Below, one piece after another: positions 1-9,085 of a stretch of 64,000 bases of DNA. The DNA is from Flavobacterium lutivivi (GTDB taxonomy: Bacteria; Bacteroidota; Bacteroidia; Flavobacteriales; Flavobacteriaceae), in contig NZ_BMIM01000004.1 of the NCBI RefSeq assembly GCF_014642275.1, positions 62,001 through 126,000 on the forward strand. The letters run 5' to 3'. The position numbers were made by a program, and so were the translations under genes. How positions within the stretch are numbered: position 1 is the stretch's first letter; each line of letters starts with the position of its first letter. Below the pieces are notes generated by a model. It was not told the origin of the DNA. It made no database searches and worked only from the letters and a program-made list of their open reading frames with translations.

Positions 1-825
1 AGGATATAACTCCACTTTGTCCAAATGCTCTCGACTAGCAGTAACCAATGGCAATGTACTATGAGAATCTGTTGCAGTATCGCCATGTCCAGGAAAATGC
101 TTTCCTGTAGAAAAAATGCCTTCGCCTTGTGCTCCTTTCATTAATGCAATAGCGTGCTCGGTAACATTTACTTTATTTTCTCCAAAGGAGCGAAATCCGA
201 TAATTGGATTTTTGGGATTTGTATTTATATCTAAAACAGGAGCAAAATTGAATTGAATTCCCAATCGCTTAGATTCTTGAGCCATATTTGCACCAACTTT
301 TTCAATCAGCTTTAAATCTCTAATTGCTCCAAGCGTCATATTCCATGGGTAACGATAGGTAGAATCCAATCGCATGGACAAACCCCATTCTGCATCAATA
401 CCAATAAATAAAGGTGTTTTTGAAATTGATTGATATTTGTTGGTTAATTTTGCTTGACGATTTGGTCCGCCTTGAAAAAATATCAATCCACCAATTTTAT
501 TATTTTTTATGAGTTTTTCAATAGAATTTGTGTGAATTGTATCTTTATTAGAATAAGCCGCAACCATGAACAATTGTCCAATTTTTTCATCGAGCGACAT
601 GCTATTATAGATACTATCAACCCATTTGGTCTCAGAATCTGTATCTGGGAAAAAGTTCTTACGTTCAGATTTTAAATGTGGAATATAGATTTCATCATCT
701 TCATATATTCCTGCTTTTGCCAATGAAAAGTGGTTTTTTGAAGAGGTTTTTTTGGATGTAGAACAACTAGTCACTAGCGAAAGCAACGAAACACACACAA
801 TTATTCTGCAAAAAAATCTTCTCAT
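1..825 (-). CDS. GH3-family glycoside hydrolase lipoprotein, C-terminus beyond window
   Basis: The first 275 codons of a glycoside hydrolase family 3 protein; the frame is open to the window edge. The start at 825 gives a lipoprotein signal peptide with lipobox LVTSC (Cys21), so the protein is probably anchored in a membrane and acts in the periplasm. The GH3 hallmark KHFPGHGDT lies near residues 241-249, preceded by GLIFFQGG and FIGIDAEWG, as in beta-N-acetylhexosaminidases (NagZ-like) of this family. In Flavobacteria such proteins often carry a C-terminal beta-lactamase-like domain, but that part is outside the window. It is the last gene of a minus-strand run and starts 9 bp after the stop of the 835-1317 gene, which suggests co-transcription. 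Family is secure; substrate (cell-wall muropeptide or other glycan) is inferred. Confidence 0.85.
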   Translation of the reverse strand, partial: MRRFFCRIIVCVSLLSLVTSCSTSKKTSSKNHFSLAKAGIYEDDEIYIPHLKSERKNFFPDTDSETKWVDSIYNSMSLDEKIGQLFMVAAYSNKDTIHTNSIEKLIKNNKIGGLIFFQGGPNRQAKLTNKYQSISKTPLFIGIDAEWGLSMRLDSTYRYPWNMTLGAIRDLKLIEKVGANMAQESKRLGIQFNFAPVLDINTNPKNPIIGFRSFGENKVNVTEHAIALMKGAQGEGIFSTGKHFPGHGDTATDSHSTLPLVTASREHLDKVELYP

Positions 826-834
826 CAATCTTGA

Positions 835-1317
835 TTAAAAAAAGCGACTATGCCAACTATCTGAAGCAGGAACTTCCCAACTATAATTAAACTCTTCAAT
901 AGTATTAACGAGATTATTAAATACAATAGTATTTGAAGTTACAGCTTTTTCTTTAGCCATTTTTTTAAATTCAATCAAAGATTTATGTGCTATATGTTCG
1001 CCAGTCTTGAAAGTGACATTCATTTTATCCAACAAATCTACTTGATACTTTTGCTCTAGACTTTGAATAAATGAAACAGATGCATCAATAGAACAACCCG
1101 AAGCAGATTGTACATCCTGATTTACAGCCAATATTATAAAACGATTGTACTTGGTAATAAATGAAGCTTCTAAAGGCGTGCCATGTGCAGACCAGTTTTC
1201 TAGAAACACTTTTACATCATTTTCAATTTCAACTATTTCAGCATCAGAAAACTTACGACTGGATTGGTAAATCCAAATTCTAGATTCTTCAGGTAAATTA
1301 TCAAATGGAACGTACAT
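835..1317 (-). CDS. conserved Bacteroidota protein often labelled 'ABC transporter ATPase'
   Basis: A 160-aa soluble protein starting MYVPFDNLPEESRIWIY. I recognise it as a conserved Flavobacteriaceae family that databases often label 'ABC transporter ATPase', but it has no Walker A, signature or Walker B motif, so the label has no support in the sequence. It has a Trp-rich C-terminus ending SWHSRFF and no signal peptide or membrane segment. It lies between a CCG-domain Fe-S protein and a GH3 lipoprotein, with a 52-bp gap upstream holding a REP-like palindrome. Function unknown. Confidence 0.75.
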   Translation of the reverse strand: MYVPFDNLPEESRIWIYQSSRKFSDAEIVEIENDVKVFLENWSAHGTPLEASFITKYNRFIILAVNQDVQSASGCSIDASVSFIQSLEQKYQVDLLDKMNVTFKTGEHIAHKSLIEFKKMAKEKAVTSNTIVFNNLVNTIEEFNYSWEVPASDSWHSRFF

Positions 1318-1333
1318 GTTATTTAAAATTTTG

Positions 1334-1353
1334 CCCTTCGACTGCGCTCAGGG
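1334..1353. repeat. short REP-like palindrome
   Basis: A GC-rich 20-bp element in AT-rich surroundings: CCCT and AGGG arms enclose TCGACTGCGCTC. Its core resembles the TCGCTGCGCTCG stretch in the island repeat near 16006. Such elements are scattered in many genomes of this group; here it sits between two genes transcribed the same way. Confidence 0.4.
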
Positions 1354-1369
1354 AGACAATTATTGATTA

Positions 1370-2161
1370 TTACAAATCTTGAGCATTTGCTATTAGTTCA
1401 GCAACATCCATAACCTTGATGTCGCTTTCTTTTTCTTTGGTTTTTACACCATCTGTCATCATCGTGTTACAGAATGGACAACCAGCAGCAATGATTTGCG
1501 GATTAGTTTCTAGAGCATCTTCTGTTCGTTCTACATTTACATCTTTGGTTCCATTTTCTGGCTCTTTAAACATTTGCGCTCCACCAGCACCACAACACAA
1601 TCCATTGGCACGAGAACGCTTCATTTCAACTAATTCAGCATCTAGCTTTTGGATTAATTCTCTTGGCGCTTCATAGATATTATTGGCTCTACCAAGATAG
1701 CATGGATCATGAAAAGTTATTCTTTTTCCTTTGAATTGTCCGCCTTCAATAGATAATCTGCCTGAATCTAATAATTGCTTCAAAAACTCAGTATGATGTA
1801 AAACTTCATAGTTTCCACCCAATTCTGGGTATTCATTTTTTAAAGTATTAAAACAATGTGGACAAGCAGTTACAATTTTTTTTGCTTCATAAGCATTGAG
1901 AACTTCAATATTCATCATGGCTTGCATTTGAAACAAAAACTCGTTACCAGCACGTTTTGCTGGATCTCCTGTACAACTTTCTTCTGTTCCAAGAACAGCA
2001 AAATCAACATTTGCTCTGTTTAAAATTCTAACAAATGCTTTTGTGATTTTTTTTGCTCTGTCATCAAAACTACCTGCACAACCTACCCAAAACAATACTT
2101 CTGGTTGTTTGCCTTGTGCCATCATTTCTGCCATTGTTGGCACGTTTATTACTTCAGACAT
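1370..2161 (-). CDS. (Fe-S)-binding protein with CCG domains (HdrB/GlcF/LutA-like)
   Basis: A 263-aa cytoplasmic protein with the two cysteine-rich CCG repeats of heterodisulfide reductase subunit B, GlcF and LutA. The first has CPHCFNTL after WVGCAGSFDD; the second has LCCGAGGAQMF followed by CPFCNTMM. These cysteines bind an Fe-S cluster in the family. With the membrane Fe-S protein at 2748-4055 it probably forms a two-part oxidoreductase that passes electrons between a quinone or membrane pool and an unknown substrate. The HAD-like gene lies between the two. The true donor and acceptor cannot be read from sequence. Confidence 0.85.
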   Translation of the reverse strand: MSEVINVPTMAEMMAQGKQPEVLFWVGCAGSFDDRAKKITKAFVRILNRANVDFAVLGTEESCTGDPAKRAGNEFLFQMQAMMNIEVLNAYEAKKIVTACPHCFNTLKNEYPELGGNYEVLHHTEFLKQLLDSGRLSIEGGQFKGKRITFHDPCYLGRANNIYEAPRELIQKLDAELVEMKRSRANGLCCGAGGAQMFKEPENGTKDVNVERTEDALETNPQIIAAGCPFCNTMMTDGVKTKEKESDIKVMDVAELIANAQDL

Positions 2162-2182
2162 AATCGTTTAATTTGTTTATCT

Positions 2183-2228
2183 GGTTATTTGGTCATTCGG
2201 TTTGATAGTACCAAATCAACAAATAACC
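2183..2228. repeat. intergenic inverted repeat
   Basis: GGTTATTTG at 2183-2191 pairs perfectly with CAAATAACC at 2220-2228 across a 28-bp loop that itself holds a weaker TTGAT/ATCAA pairing. It lies between the HAD-like gene and the CCG protein, both on the minus strand, and has no T-tract on either side, so it is a structured spacer rather than a clear terminator. Confidence 0.4.
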
Positions 2229-2235
2229 GAATTTA

Positions 2236-2682
2236 CTATTCATGATGTTCGTCATCAAAGACTTGTATCGTAACTTCTTTTTCTACTAAATCTGTAAATT
2301 TTCCTCTGTATCTAGTTGCTTTAACTAGATGGTTATCAATCCAATGATAATTTCCTCCACGTGGTTTTCCAAAAAGAATTCCATGATATTTAAAACCATG
2401 TTGCTTTAACCAACGTTCGGTATATTCTCTATGCGCTTCTGTTCTTGAAGTGAAAAAGAAAATAATGTGTCCTTCGTCATACCATTTGTTTAGAGTTACC
2501 AACGCATCAGGATAAACTTCAGCTGTAAGCATTCTCTCTGGCTCTTCATTTGGGATATCATCGCAAATGGTTCCGTCGATATCTATCAAATAGTTTTTAA
2601 TTCCTTCAGGCAAAATTGGACTTAAATGCTGTCCGTTTTCTGTTACTGATTGTAAGTTTTTTTCAATGTCTTCCGCTTTCAT
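2236..2682 (-). CDS. HAD-superfamily phosphatase-like protein
   Basis: A 148-aa protein with the HAD nucleophile motif DIDGTICDD near residues 33-41, where the first Asp is the usual nucleophile and the second the acid/base, and the motif II region FFFTSRTEAHRE near 75-86. The C-terminus has NHLVKATRYRGKFTD and a VFDDE tail. Relatives in Flavobacteria are sometimes called phosphoheptose isomerase, which this fold does not support. It is placed inside the Fe-S oxidoreductase operon, which suggests a role linked to it, but the substrate is unknown. Confidence 0.75.
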   Translation of the reverse strand: MKAEDIEKNLQSVTENGQHLSPILPEGIKNYLIDIDGTICDDIPNEEPERMLTAEVYPDALVTLNKWYDEGHIIFFFTSRTEAHREYTERWLKQHGFKYHGILFGKPRGGNYHWIDNHLVKATRYRGKFTDLVEKEVTIQVFDDEHHE

Positions 2683-2747
2683 TTTTTACATTATGTCATT
2701 TGACAAATCCTCAAGCCTCACAATTATGAGAATTTATCTGGTTTATA

Positions 2748-4055
2748 TTAATTTTCGTCTTTCCAGTTTAATCTATCCATTTGATTGTATTGCCATGGCG
2801 CACCATTGTTTTCTATATTGGTCATCATAGCATTTAACGATTGTGGAGCAGCACTTTGTTCCATTACTAAATATCTACGCATATCAATAATTATTGATAG
2901 TGGGCTAATATTCACAGGACATTCTTCTACACATGCATTACAAGATGTACATGCCCAAAGTTCTTCAGTTGTAATATAATCATTGAGTAATGATTTGTTA
3001 TCTGGAACAAATACTCCTTTGTTTGCATCAATATTGCGACCTACTTCTTCTAACCTATCGCGAGTATCCATCATGATTTTTCGCGGAGACAATTTTTTCC
3101 CTGTTTGATTGGCTGGACAAGATGATGTACAACGACCACATTCTGTACAAGTATAAGCATTGAGTAACTGTACCCAATTCAAATCCTGAACATCAGAAGC
3201 ACCAAATTTTGAAGGAACTGCATTTTCATCAACGGGTTGAGCTGCAAATGGATCAGCATTTGGATCCATCATTAGTTTTACTTCTTTTGTAACACTTTCA
3301 AGATTATCAAATTTTCCTTTTGCATTCAAATCAGCATAATACGTATTTGGAAATGCTAATAGTATGTGTAAATGCTTAGAATAATATAAATAGTTCAAGA
3401 AAACCAAAATACCTGCTATGTGCAACCACCAACAAACTCTTTCAATCACTTCAACCTGAGCAATATCTAAACCTGAAAATAAAGCATTAAGATGTTGTGA
3501 TATAATGTTTCCATTATTCATGGCTTGAAATTGTAAATCAGTTGCATTCATTATTAGAAACAAAGACATCAAAACTATTTCAAAATAAAGAATTGCATTA
3601 GCATCTTTTCTTGGTGAACCATTCAAATCGTTGCTAGCAAAACGCTTTAACTTGATTACATTTCTTCTAATCCAAAAAACGATAACAGATATTAGAACAA
3701 GTACTGCTAATATTTCGAATGAACCAATCAAGAAACCATAAAATCCTCCTAGAAAAGAAAATGCTCTGTGTGTTCCAAATAATCCGTCGATAATAATTTC
3801 TAGAACTTCTATATTTATAATGATAAACCCAGCATAAACTATCAAGTGTAGAAAAGCTGCCACAGGTCTTTTTACCATCTTTGATTGCCCCAATGCAACC
3901 ATTGCCATGTTTCTCCATCTTGCAGAAGAATTATCGCTTCTATCTACATCTTTACCTAGATTAATGTTGCGGATTAGTTTTTTTACATTTATAGTAAAAA
4001 ATCCAATTCCTATACTAAGTAAAATGGCAAAAAATAGGTTGTCAATATACATCAT
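2748..4055 (-). CDS. membrane-bound 4Fe-4S oxidoreductase subunit (HdrC/NarI-like fusion)
   Basis: A 435-aa protein. The N-terminal 240 residues hold about five membrane segments (for example IDNLFFAILLSIGIGFF and IAGILVFLNYLYY) with histidines in the pattern of NarI/DsrM-type membrane subunits. The C-terminal part is a ferredoxin domain with two cluster motifs, CTECGRCTSSCP and CTSCNACVEECP. Fusion of a membrane electron-transfer domain to an HdrC-like ferredoxin is typical of this family and fits work with the CCG protein at 1370-2161. The start follows the MCE gene by 12 bp. Electron carrier and substrate are unknown. Confidence 0.85.
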   Translation of the reverse strand: MMYIDNLFFAILLSIGIGFFTINVKKLIRNINLGKDVDRSDNSSARWRNMAMVALGQSKMVKRPVAAFLHLIVYAGFIIINIEVLEIIIDGLFGTHRAFSFLGGFYGFLIGSFEILAVLVLISVIVFWIRRNVIKLKRFASNDLNGSPRKDANAILYFEIVLMSLFLIMNATDLQFQAMNNGNIISQHLNALFSGLDIAQVEVIERVCWWLHIAGILVFLNYLYYSKHLHILLAFPNTYYADLNAKGKFDNLESVTKEVKLMMDPNADPFAAQPVDENAVPSKFGASDVQDLNWVQLLNAYTCTECGRCTSSCPANQTGKKLSPRKIMMDTRDRLEEVGRNIDANKGVFVPDNKSLLNDYITTEELWACTSCNACVEECPVNISPLSIIIDMRRYLVMEQSAAPQSLNAMMTNIENNGAPWQYNQMDRLNWKDEN

Positions 4056-4067
4056 GATTTGTTCTAT

Positions 4068-5018
4068 TTACTTTATGGTATCGTTTACAGGTGCTTTGTA
4101 GGGTTTATTCTTTTTCCCAAATAATGACACATTAATATATCGTGTTGGATTCAGTCGTAAATCCTGTAGCAATAATTCGAGCTCTTTTGATGTTTTCGTG
4201 AAATTGGTATAAAGCTTATCATCTTTTGCCAACTTGCCCAAAGTTCCTTTACCCGATTGTACATCAGCCATCAATTTATCGACACTTGCCAGCGTGTTTT
4301 CTAAGTTTTTGACTGTTTGTCCTATGTTGGCTTTTGCTAATGAATCAGACATTTTTGCAAAATTTGCCGAAGCCTTGTCCACATTAGTCATTGTAGAATT
4401 TAGCTTTGATTTATTTTCGGCAATCATGTCGTTAGTGTTTTTTGAAATAGCTTTAAACTCTGCCAAAGTAGCATCAAGGTTAGCAATACTGCTTTTTAAG
4501 TTTTCTTTGGTTTTTGCATCGAGAATAGCATTTACATTTTCAAGCATTACGTTTGCATTGTCGAGCAACTTATTTATTTTTTCTTTCAAAGGTTCTATTT
4601 GCTTAGCCACTTCATCGGTCAATCCTAATTTATTTGATGCCACCAAAAAAGTTTTATCTTCTGCTATAGTAGTATCTTTTGAATTTGGAATAATCGAAAT
4701 TTCTTTACCTCCAATAGGTGAAGGTGCAAATATTTCGGCAATACTTCCTTTTGTTAGTTGAAAATCTCCTTTAATCTGTAGTTCAACTGTAGAAGTCCAG
4801 TCTTTGTTAAGTTTGATAGAACTTACTTTCCCTACAACTAAACCGTTTATTGAAACTGGAGCTGAGTTTGGAAGTCCTAAAACATTATCATACTTTACGT
4901 AGTAGGTTTTATAGTCAACAAACAAATCTCTTCCTTTCAGGAAACTATAACCCCAAATAAATAATAAAATGGAGGCAATAACTAATATAGCTGTCTTTAT
5001 TTCTCTTGAAACTTTCAA
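4068..5018 (-). CDS. MlaD-family (MCE domain) lipid-transport protein
   Basis: A 316-aa protein with one N-terminal membrane anchor (IKTAILVIASILLFIWGYSFLKG) followed by an MCE domain (roughly residues 37-115) containing NVLGLPNSAPVSINGLVVGKV and PIGGKEI. The rest is a long helical region rich in Leu, Asn and Lys (about 135-280), as expected for the needle of MlaD-type proteins. Family members carry phospholipids between the inner and outer membrane with an MlaE/MlaF ABC transporter; no such genes are in this window. It sits between a cell-wall amidase and the Fe-S operon. Confidence 0.88.
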   Translation of the reverse strand: MKVSREIKTAILVIASILLFIWGYSFLKGRDLFVDYKTYYVKYDNVLGLPNSAPVSINGLVVGKVSSIKLNKDWTSTVELQIKGDFQLTKGSIAEIFAPSPIGGKEISIIPNSKDTTIAEDKTFLVASNKLGLTDEVAKQIEPLKEKINKLLDNANVMLENVNAILDAKTKENLKSSIANLDATLAEFKAISKNTNDMIAENKSKLNSTMTNVDKASANFAKMSDSLAKANIGQTVKNLENTLASVDKLMADVQSGKGTLGKLAKDDKLYTNFTKTSKELELLLQDLRLNPTRYINVSLFGKKNKPYKAPVNDTIK

Positions 5019-5101
5019 TGTAAAAAGTATTTTTTATTTCATAAAATTTGACCTCAAGGTCTTATGCGGCAAAGTTAGAACAAATAATTAAAAAAGCTAA
5101 A

Positions 5102-6274
5102 TTATTGTTTTAATGCTTCTTGCACCGAGACTTTTTTTCCGTCTTTATAAGCAATCAAAAAAGCGGTAGAATAACCTTTTGCTTTTGCATCTTGAAGCAA
5201 TTTTTTGGCATCGTTATAATTTGATGTATTTCCATACATATAGCGATAAACAGCTCCATCAGACGACATTGAAATATTACTCAAACCGTTGAAATTACTT
5301 GGCGTTAAGTCAAGTTTTTTGCTACTTGCCGAAAGCTGAACTTTGAAAACAACTCCCGATGATGCTGGTGTATCTTCTTTTGGCTCTGGTTTAACTTCTG
5401 GTTTTTTAATTTCAGGAGTTTTAACAACTGGTTTCGTTGTCGGCGTTGAATCAATCACTTTTACTGGCTCCATTTTTTGTGAAGGTTTAGTGATTACATC
5501 ATCGTTTCCAGCACCAAAATATTCTTTTTTATAAGCAATTATAGCATTTGCAATAGATTCCGCAATTTCTTCTTGACCACTTTCAGAATCGAGTTTTGCG
5601 CCTTCAACTGGATTAGATATAAAACCCATTTCTATAAGAACTCTAGGCATATAGGCTTTGTGCAAAACCATGAATGGTGCTTGTTTTACACCACGACTTT
5701 TTTTGCCCATTTCTATAAAGTTTCTTTGAATACTACCTGCCAAAGCGATACTGTTATCCAAATATTCTTCCTGTAATATTTGGATACCAATCATCGTTTC
5801 GGGTTTATTAGGATCGAAACCATTATATTTTTGTTTATAATCTTTTTCTAAAGTAACCACCGAGTTTTCATTTTTTGCCGCTTGAAGATTGGAAGCGTTT
5901 TTCGACATACCCATTACATAAGTTTCACAACCGTCTGCAGCTGTATTGGGGTTTGCGTTGCAGTGAATTGAAACAAATATGTTTGCATCTGCTCTGTTGG
6001 CAATATTGGCTCTTTCGATCAAATCGATGAACGTATCTGTTTTTCGAGTGTAAATAACATCGATACCAGAATTTTTTTCAAGGATTTTACCCACTTTTAG
6101 CACAACTGCCAACGCAATATTTTTTTCGATATGACCATGATAAACAGCTCCATAATCGTGATCACCATGACCAGCATCGAGCGCAACCTTGAATTTTGAC
6201 TGCGAAAAAACATTTACAGTCAGAAACAGTAAGGAAAAGAATAGCGTTTTTTTTGTGTTTATTATTGTAATCAT
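5102..6274 (-). CDS. N-acetylmuramoyl-L-alanine amidase (Amidase_3) with SPOR-like C-terminus
   Basis: A 390-aa exported amidase. The signal peptide ends near NVFSQ. The Amidase_3 domain (about residues 29-250) shows ALDAGHGDHDYGA (zinc His), EKNIALAV (zinc Glu), FVSIHCNAN (zinc His) and VLIEMGFISN (catalytic Glu). A Pro/Lys/Thr-rich linker follows (about 265-305), then an 80-residue C-terminal region with a SPOR-like pattern (VVFKVQLSASS, then DAKKLLQDAKAKGY) that probably binds denuded peptidoglycan. It hydrolyses the bond between MurNAc and the stem peptide during wall turnover and cell separation. Divergent from lptD, with a 136-bp shared upstream region. Confidence 0.92.
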   Translation of the reverse strand: MITIINTKKTLFFSLLFLTVNVFSQSKFKVALDAGHGDHDYGAVYHGHIEKNIALAVVLKVGKILEKNSGIDVIYTRKTDTFIDLIERANIANRADANIFVSIHCNANPNTAADGCETYVMGMSKNASNLQAAKNENSVVTLEKDYKQKYNGFDPNKPETMIGIQILQEEYLDNSIALAGSIQRNFIEMGKKSRGVKQAPFMVLHKAYMPRVLIEMGFISNPVEGAKLDSESGQEEIAESIANAIIAYKKEYFGAGNDDVITKPSQKMEPVKVIDSTPTTKPVVKTPEIKKPEVKPEPKEDTPASSGVVFKVQLSASSKKLDLTPSNFNGLSNISMSSDGAVYRYMYGNTSNYNDAKKLLQDAKAKGYSTAFLIAYKDGKKVSVQEALKQ

Positions 6275-6332
6275 AATTGTTGAAAATGTTAATTTTATTA
6301 AAAACGAAACAAATACAATTTTATTATTTGTT

Positions 6333-6340
6333 TACTTTTG
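6333..6340 (+). promoter_or_regulatory. -7 element of lptD promoter (TACTTTTG)
   Basis: TACTTTTG fits the Bacteroidota -7 consensus TAnnTTTG. I do not see a TTG at the right distance upstream. The leader from here to the TTG start at 6411 would be about 65 nt, or about 15 nt if translation begins at the TTG at 6361. Confidence 0.45.
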
Positions 6341-6410
6341 ACCGAAATTATTCATTAAGTTTGCCACGTCAAAAATCGAGCCATATATCTACAAAAATAG
6401 TATTAAACCT

Positions 6411-9080
6411 TTGCAAAGAAACTTAATTTATATCGTTTTTTTAACAATTTTCCTAACATTTGGAACTGGTAGTTCTTTTGCACAAGAGTTGAAAAAGAAA
6501 GGAAAAAGTTTTCCTGCTAAAAATCAAACCAATACAACACCAAAAGATACAACTTCTACAAATATTCTACCTGTTGCAACCGATACCATAAAGCTTGATA
6601 GCATCAAGAAAAAACCACTTCTTGAATCAAAAGTGAAATACAAAGCGAAGAAATATGCCAAGATGGATCACAAAAAAAAGTTGATTACTTTGTATGATGG
6701 TGCCGAATTATATTATCAAGACATTGAATTAAAATCAGGGATTATTGTTTTTGATTATCAAAAAAACGAAGTGTATGCAGGAAGAATAAAAGATTCTACT
6801 GGCAAATACACTCAACTTCCCGTTTTTAAACAAGGAAGTAATGTGGTTGAACCCGATTCTATTCGCTTTAATTACAAAACTAAAAAAGCTTTGGTGTGGA
6901 ATTCTAGAACTGACCAAGGTGAATTTAAAGTAAAAGCAGCTGTGACCAAAAAAGAAAACGACTCTGTTTATTTCATGAAAGGTGCTCGATTTACTACTTC
7001 AAAAGACATTGAAAACCCTGAATATTATTTCCAAACCAATAGAGTGAAGCTCGTTCCCGGAAAAAAAGTTGTTGTAGGATTAACCAATATGGTAATTGCT
7101 GATGTTCCTACGCCACTTGCTTTGCCATTTGCTTTTTTCCCTATAACAGACAAAAGCAAATCGGGTATTATTATTCCTTCCTATAACGATAGTAATCTAA
7201 GAGGTTTTTCGTTGCAAAATGGCGGTTATTATTTTGCCTTGAGCGATTACTATGACTTAGCTATTTTGGGTGATTATTACACCAACGGAAGTTATGCCTA
7301 CAGGTTTCAATCATCATATGGCAAAAGGTACCGTTTTAATGGAAATGTAAATGTGCGTTTCGAAAATCTTATCAATAGCGAAAGAGGTTATCCTGATTAT
7401 ACACGCCAAAAAATTTACAATATTCAATGGTCGCATTCTCAAGATTCAAAAGCAAATCCAAATTCAAGATTTTCTGCATCTGTGAACCTTGGTAGTAGTC
7501 AATATTTTAGACAATCGCTCAATCAAATCAATGCGGGTTCAGAGTTGAATAATACATTGAGTTCATCTATTTCATATTCAAAAACTTTTAACTCCATTCC
7601 GCAAGTCAATTTGTCGTTGACGGCAACACATTCGCAAAACACGAATACACAACAAATCAATATGACGTTGCCAACGCTTCAAGCTAGTGTTGACAGAATA
7701 TATCCATTTGCTCCAAAAGATGGAACAAAAAAAGGAATTATCAAGAACATTAACCTTCAATACAACCTGAGAGCAGAAAATAGAATTTCTACTTATGATT
7801 CGCTGTTCTTTAAACCTCAAATGTTTAGAGATGCCAAACTCGGGTTTCAACACACCATTCCACTTAGCACGAATTTCAAAGTGTTTAAATATTTCAGTGC
7901 TTCATCTGCTATAAATTATAATGAAGTTTGGTATTTTAAAACGATTAGAAAAGCTTATAGCGACACTCAAAACAAAGTGGTAAGCACAGAAGTACAAGGA
8001 TTTGACGCTTTTAGAACATATAGTTTTTCATCGAGTTTAGGAACAACAATTTATGGAACATTCAATTTTGGCGAAAAGAAAAAAATTCAAGCCATAAGAC
8101 ACGTCATGAGACCAAGTGTTTCCTATAGTTACACGCCTAGTTTTTCTAAATATTATGACACTTATGATCCCGATGGAAGCGGAACAATACTAAAAGATTA
8201 CACGCGATTTGAAGGAGGAATGTTTGGCTCACCTGGCAAAACCATGTCAAACAATATTGGTTTTACGCTCAACAATACTTTTGAAGCCAAAGTAACCGAT
8301 AAAGATTCGACAAAGACAGAGCCAAAGAAAATAATGCTTTTGAACAACTTGAATTTTTCAACAAGCTATGACATGACAGCTGATTCGCTACGATTGGCAC
8401 CTTTGAGAGTTAGTGGTGGAACACAACTTTTCAAACAAAAAATGAACATCAACTTTGCTACTACTCTTGATCCTTATGCCATCAACAACTCTGGAAGAAG
8501 AATTGAAAAATGGAATATAGACAATGGCGGAAGTTTGTTTAGAATGACAAGTGCCAACATGACTTTGAATTACTCTTTTTCAAGTAGCGAATTGGGCAAA
8601 GAAGACAACCAAGCAGGCAAGCGCAATGGCGGAAGAAGCGATGATTTGTTTGGCAGAAACGCCGATTTAGGCGACAGAAGAGAAAGCCAATTTGACGATA
8701 AAGCCGAAAGCAAAGAAGTCGCCACAGGTCAATTTTACAACTATAAATTACCTTGGGATTTGAACCTTGCCTATTCCCTAACCTATTCCAATTCGGCTAG
8801 AGAAAATAGAATTACAGGCAACTCATTGATGGTTTCTATGAACACCGATTTAACGCCAAAATGGAAGATTGGAGTTTCTACAGGTTATGATTTTGCCAAC
8901 AAAGGTGTTACCTATACACAACTCCGTTTTGAGCGAGATTTATTGAGTTGGCGCATGAGTTTCAATTGGGTTCCATTTGGTACAAATGCCAATTGGGGAT
9001 TCTTTATTGGTATAAAATCTGGTGTGTTGAGCGATATTAAATGGGATAAGAGAAGTTTGCCTGATAGAACTTTGAGGTAG
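6411..9080 (+). CDS. lptD: LptD-like LPS-assembly outer-membrane protein
   Basis: An 889-aa exported protein: signal peptide ending near SSFAQ, a low-complexity Lys/Thr stretch, an OstA/LptA-like jellyroll region (about residues 65-200, ELYYQDIELKSGIIVFDYQKNEVYAGRIKDS read in parts), then a long C-terminal beta barrel made of alternating aromatic strands (SSSISYSKTF, MNWVPFGTN-like pieces). It matches the large LptD homologues of Bacteroidota that insert lipopolysaccharide into the outer leaflet. The start is a TTG at 6411; no in-frame ATG lies upstream, and another frame upstream looks coding (see findings). The last residues end in RTLR after the terminal strand. Confidence 0.82.
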   Translation: MQRNLIYIVFLTIFLTFGTGSSFAQELKKKGKSFPAKNQTNTTPKDTTSTNILPVATDTIKLDSIKKKPLLESKVKYKAKKYAKMDHKKKLITLYDGAELYYQDIELKSGIIVFDYQKNEVYAGRIKDSTGKYTQLPVFKQGSNVVEPDSIRFNYKTKKALVWNSRTDQGEFKVKAAVTKKENDSVYFMKGARFTTSKDIENPEYYFQTNRVKLVPGKKVVVGLTNMVIADVPTPLALPFAFFPITDKSKSGIIIPSYNDSNLRGFSLQNGGYYFALSDYYDLAILGDYYTNGSYAYRFQSSYGKRYRFNGNVNVRFENLINSERGYPDYTRQKIYNIQWSHSQDSKANPNSRFSASVNLGSSQYFRQSLNQINAGSELNNTLSSSISYSKTFNSIPQVNLSLTATHSQNTNTQQINMTLPTLQASVDRIYPFAPKDGTKKGIIKNINLQYNLRAENRISTYDSLFFKPQMFRDAKLGFQHTIPLSTNFKVFKYFSASSAINYNEVWYFKTIRKAYSDTQNKVVSTEVQGFDAFRTYSFSSSLGTTIYGTFNFGEKKKIQAIRHVMRPSVSYSYTPSFSKYYDTYDPDGSGTILKDYTRFEGGMFGSPGKTMSNNIGFTLNNTFEAKVTDKDSTKTEPKKIMLLNNLNFSTSYDMTADSLRLAPLRVSGGTQLFKQKMNINFATTLDPYAINNSGRRIEKWNIDNGGSLFRMTSANMTLNYSFSSSELGKEDNQAGKRNGGRSDDLFGRNADLGDRRESQFDDKAESKEVATGQFYNYKLPWDLNLAYSLTYSNSARENRITGNSLMVSMNTDLTPKWKIGVSTGYDFANKGVTYTQLRFERDLLSWRMSFNWVPFGTNANWGFFIGIKSGVLSDIKWDKRSLPDRTLR

Positions 9081-9085
9081 TTTTT

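Noticed and set aside
4234-4761. 175-codon plus-strand open frame
   Set aside because: It is antisense to the helical part of the MCE protein and has the Leu/Phe/Ser-rich make-up of a shadow frame.
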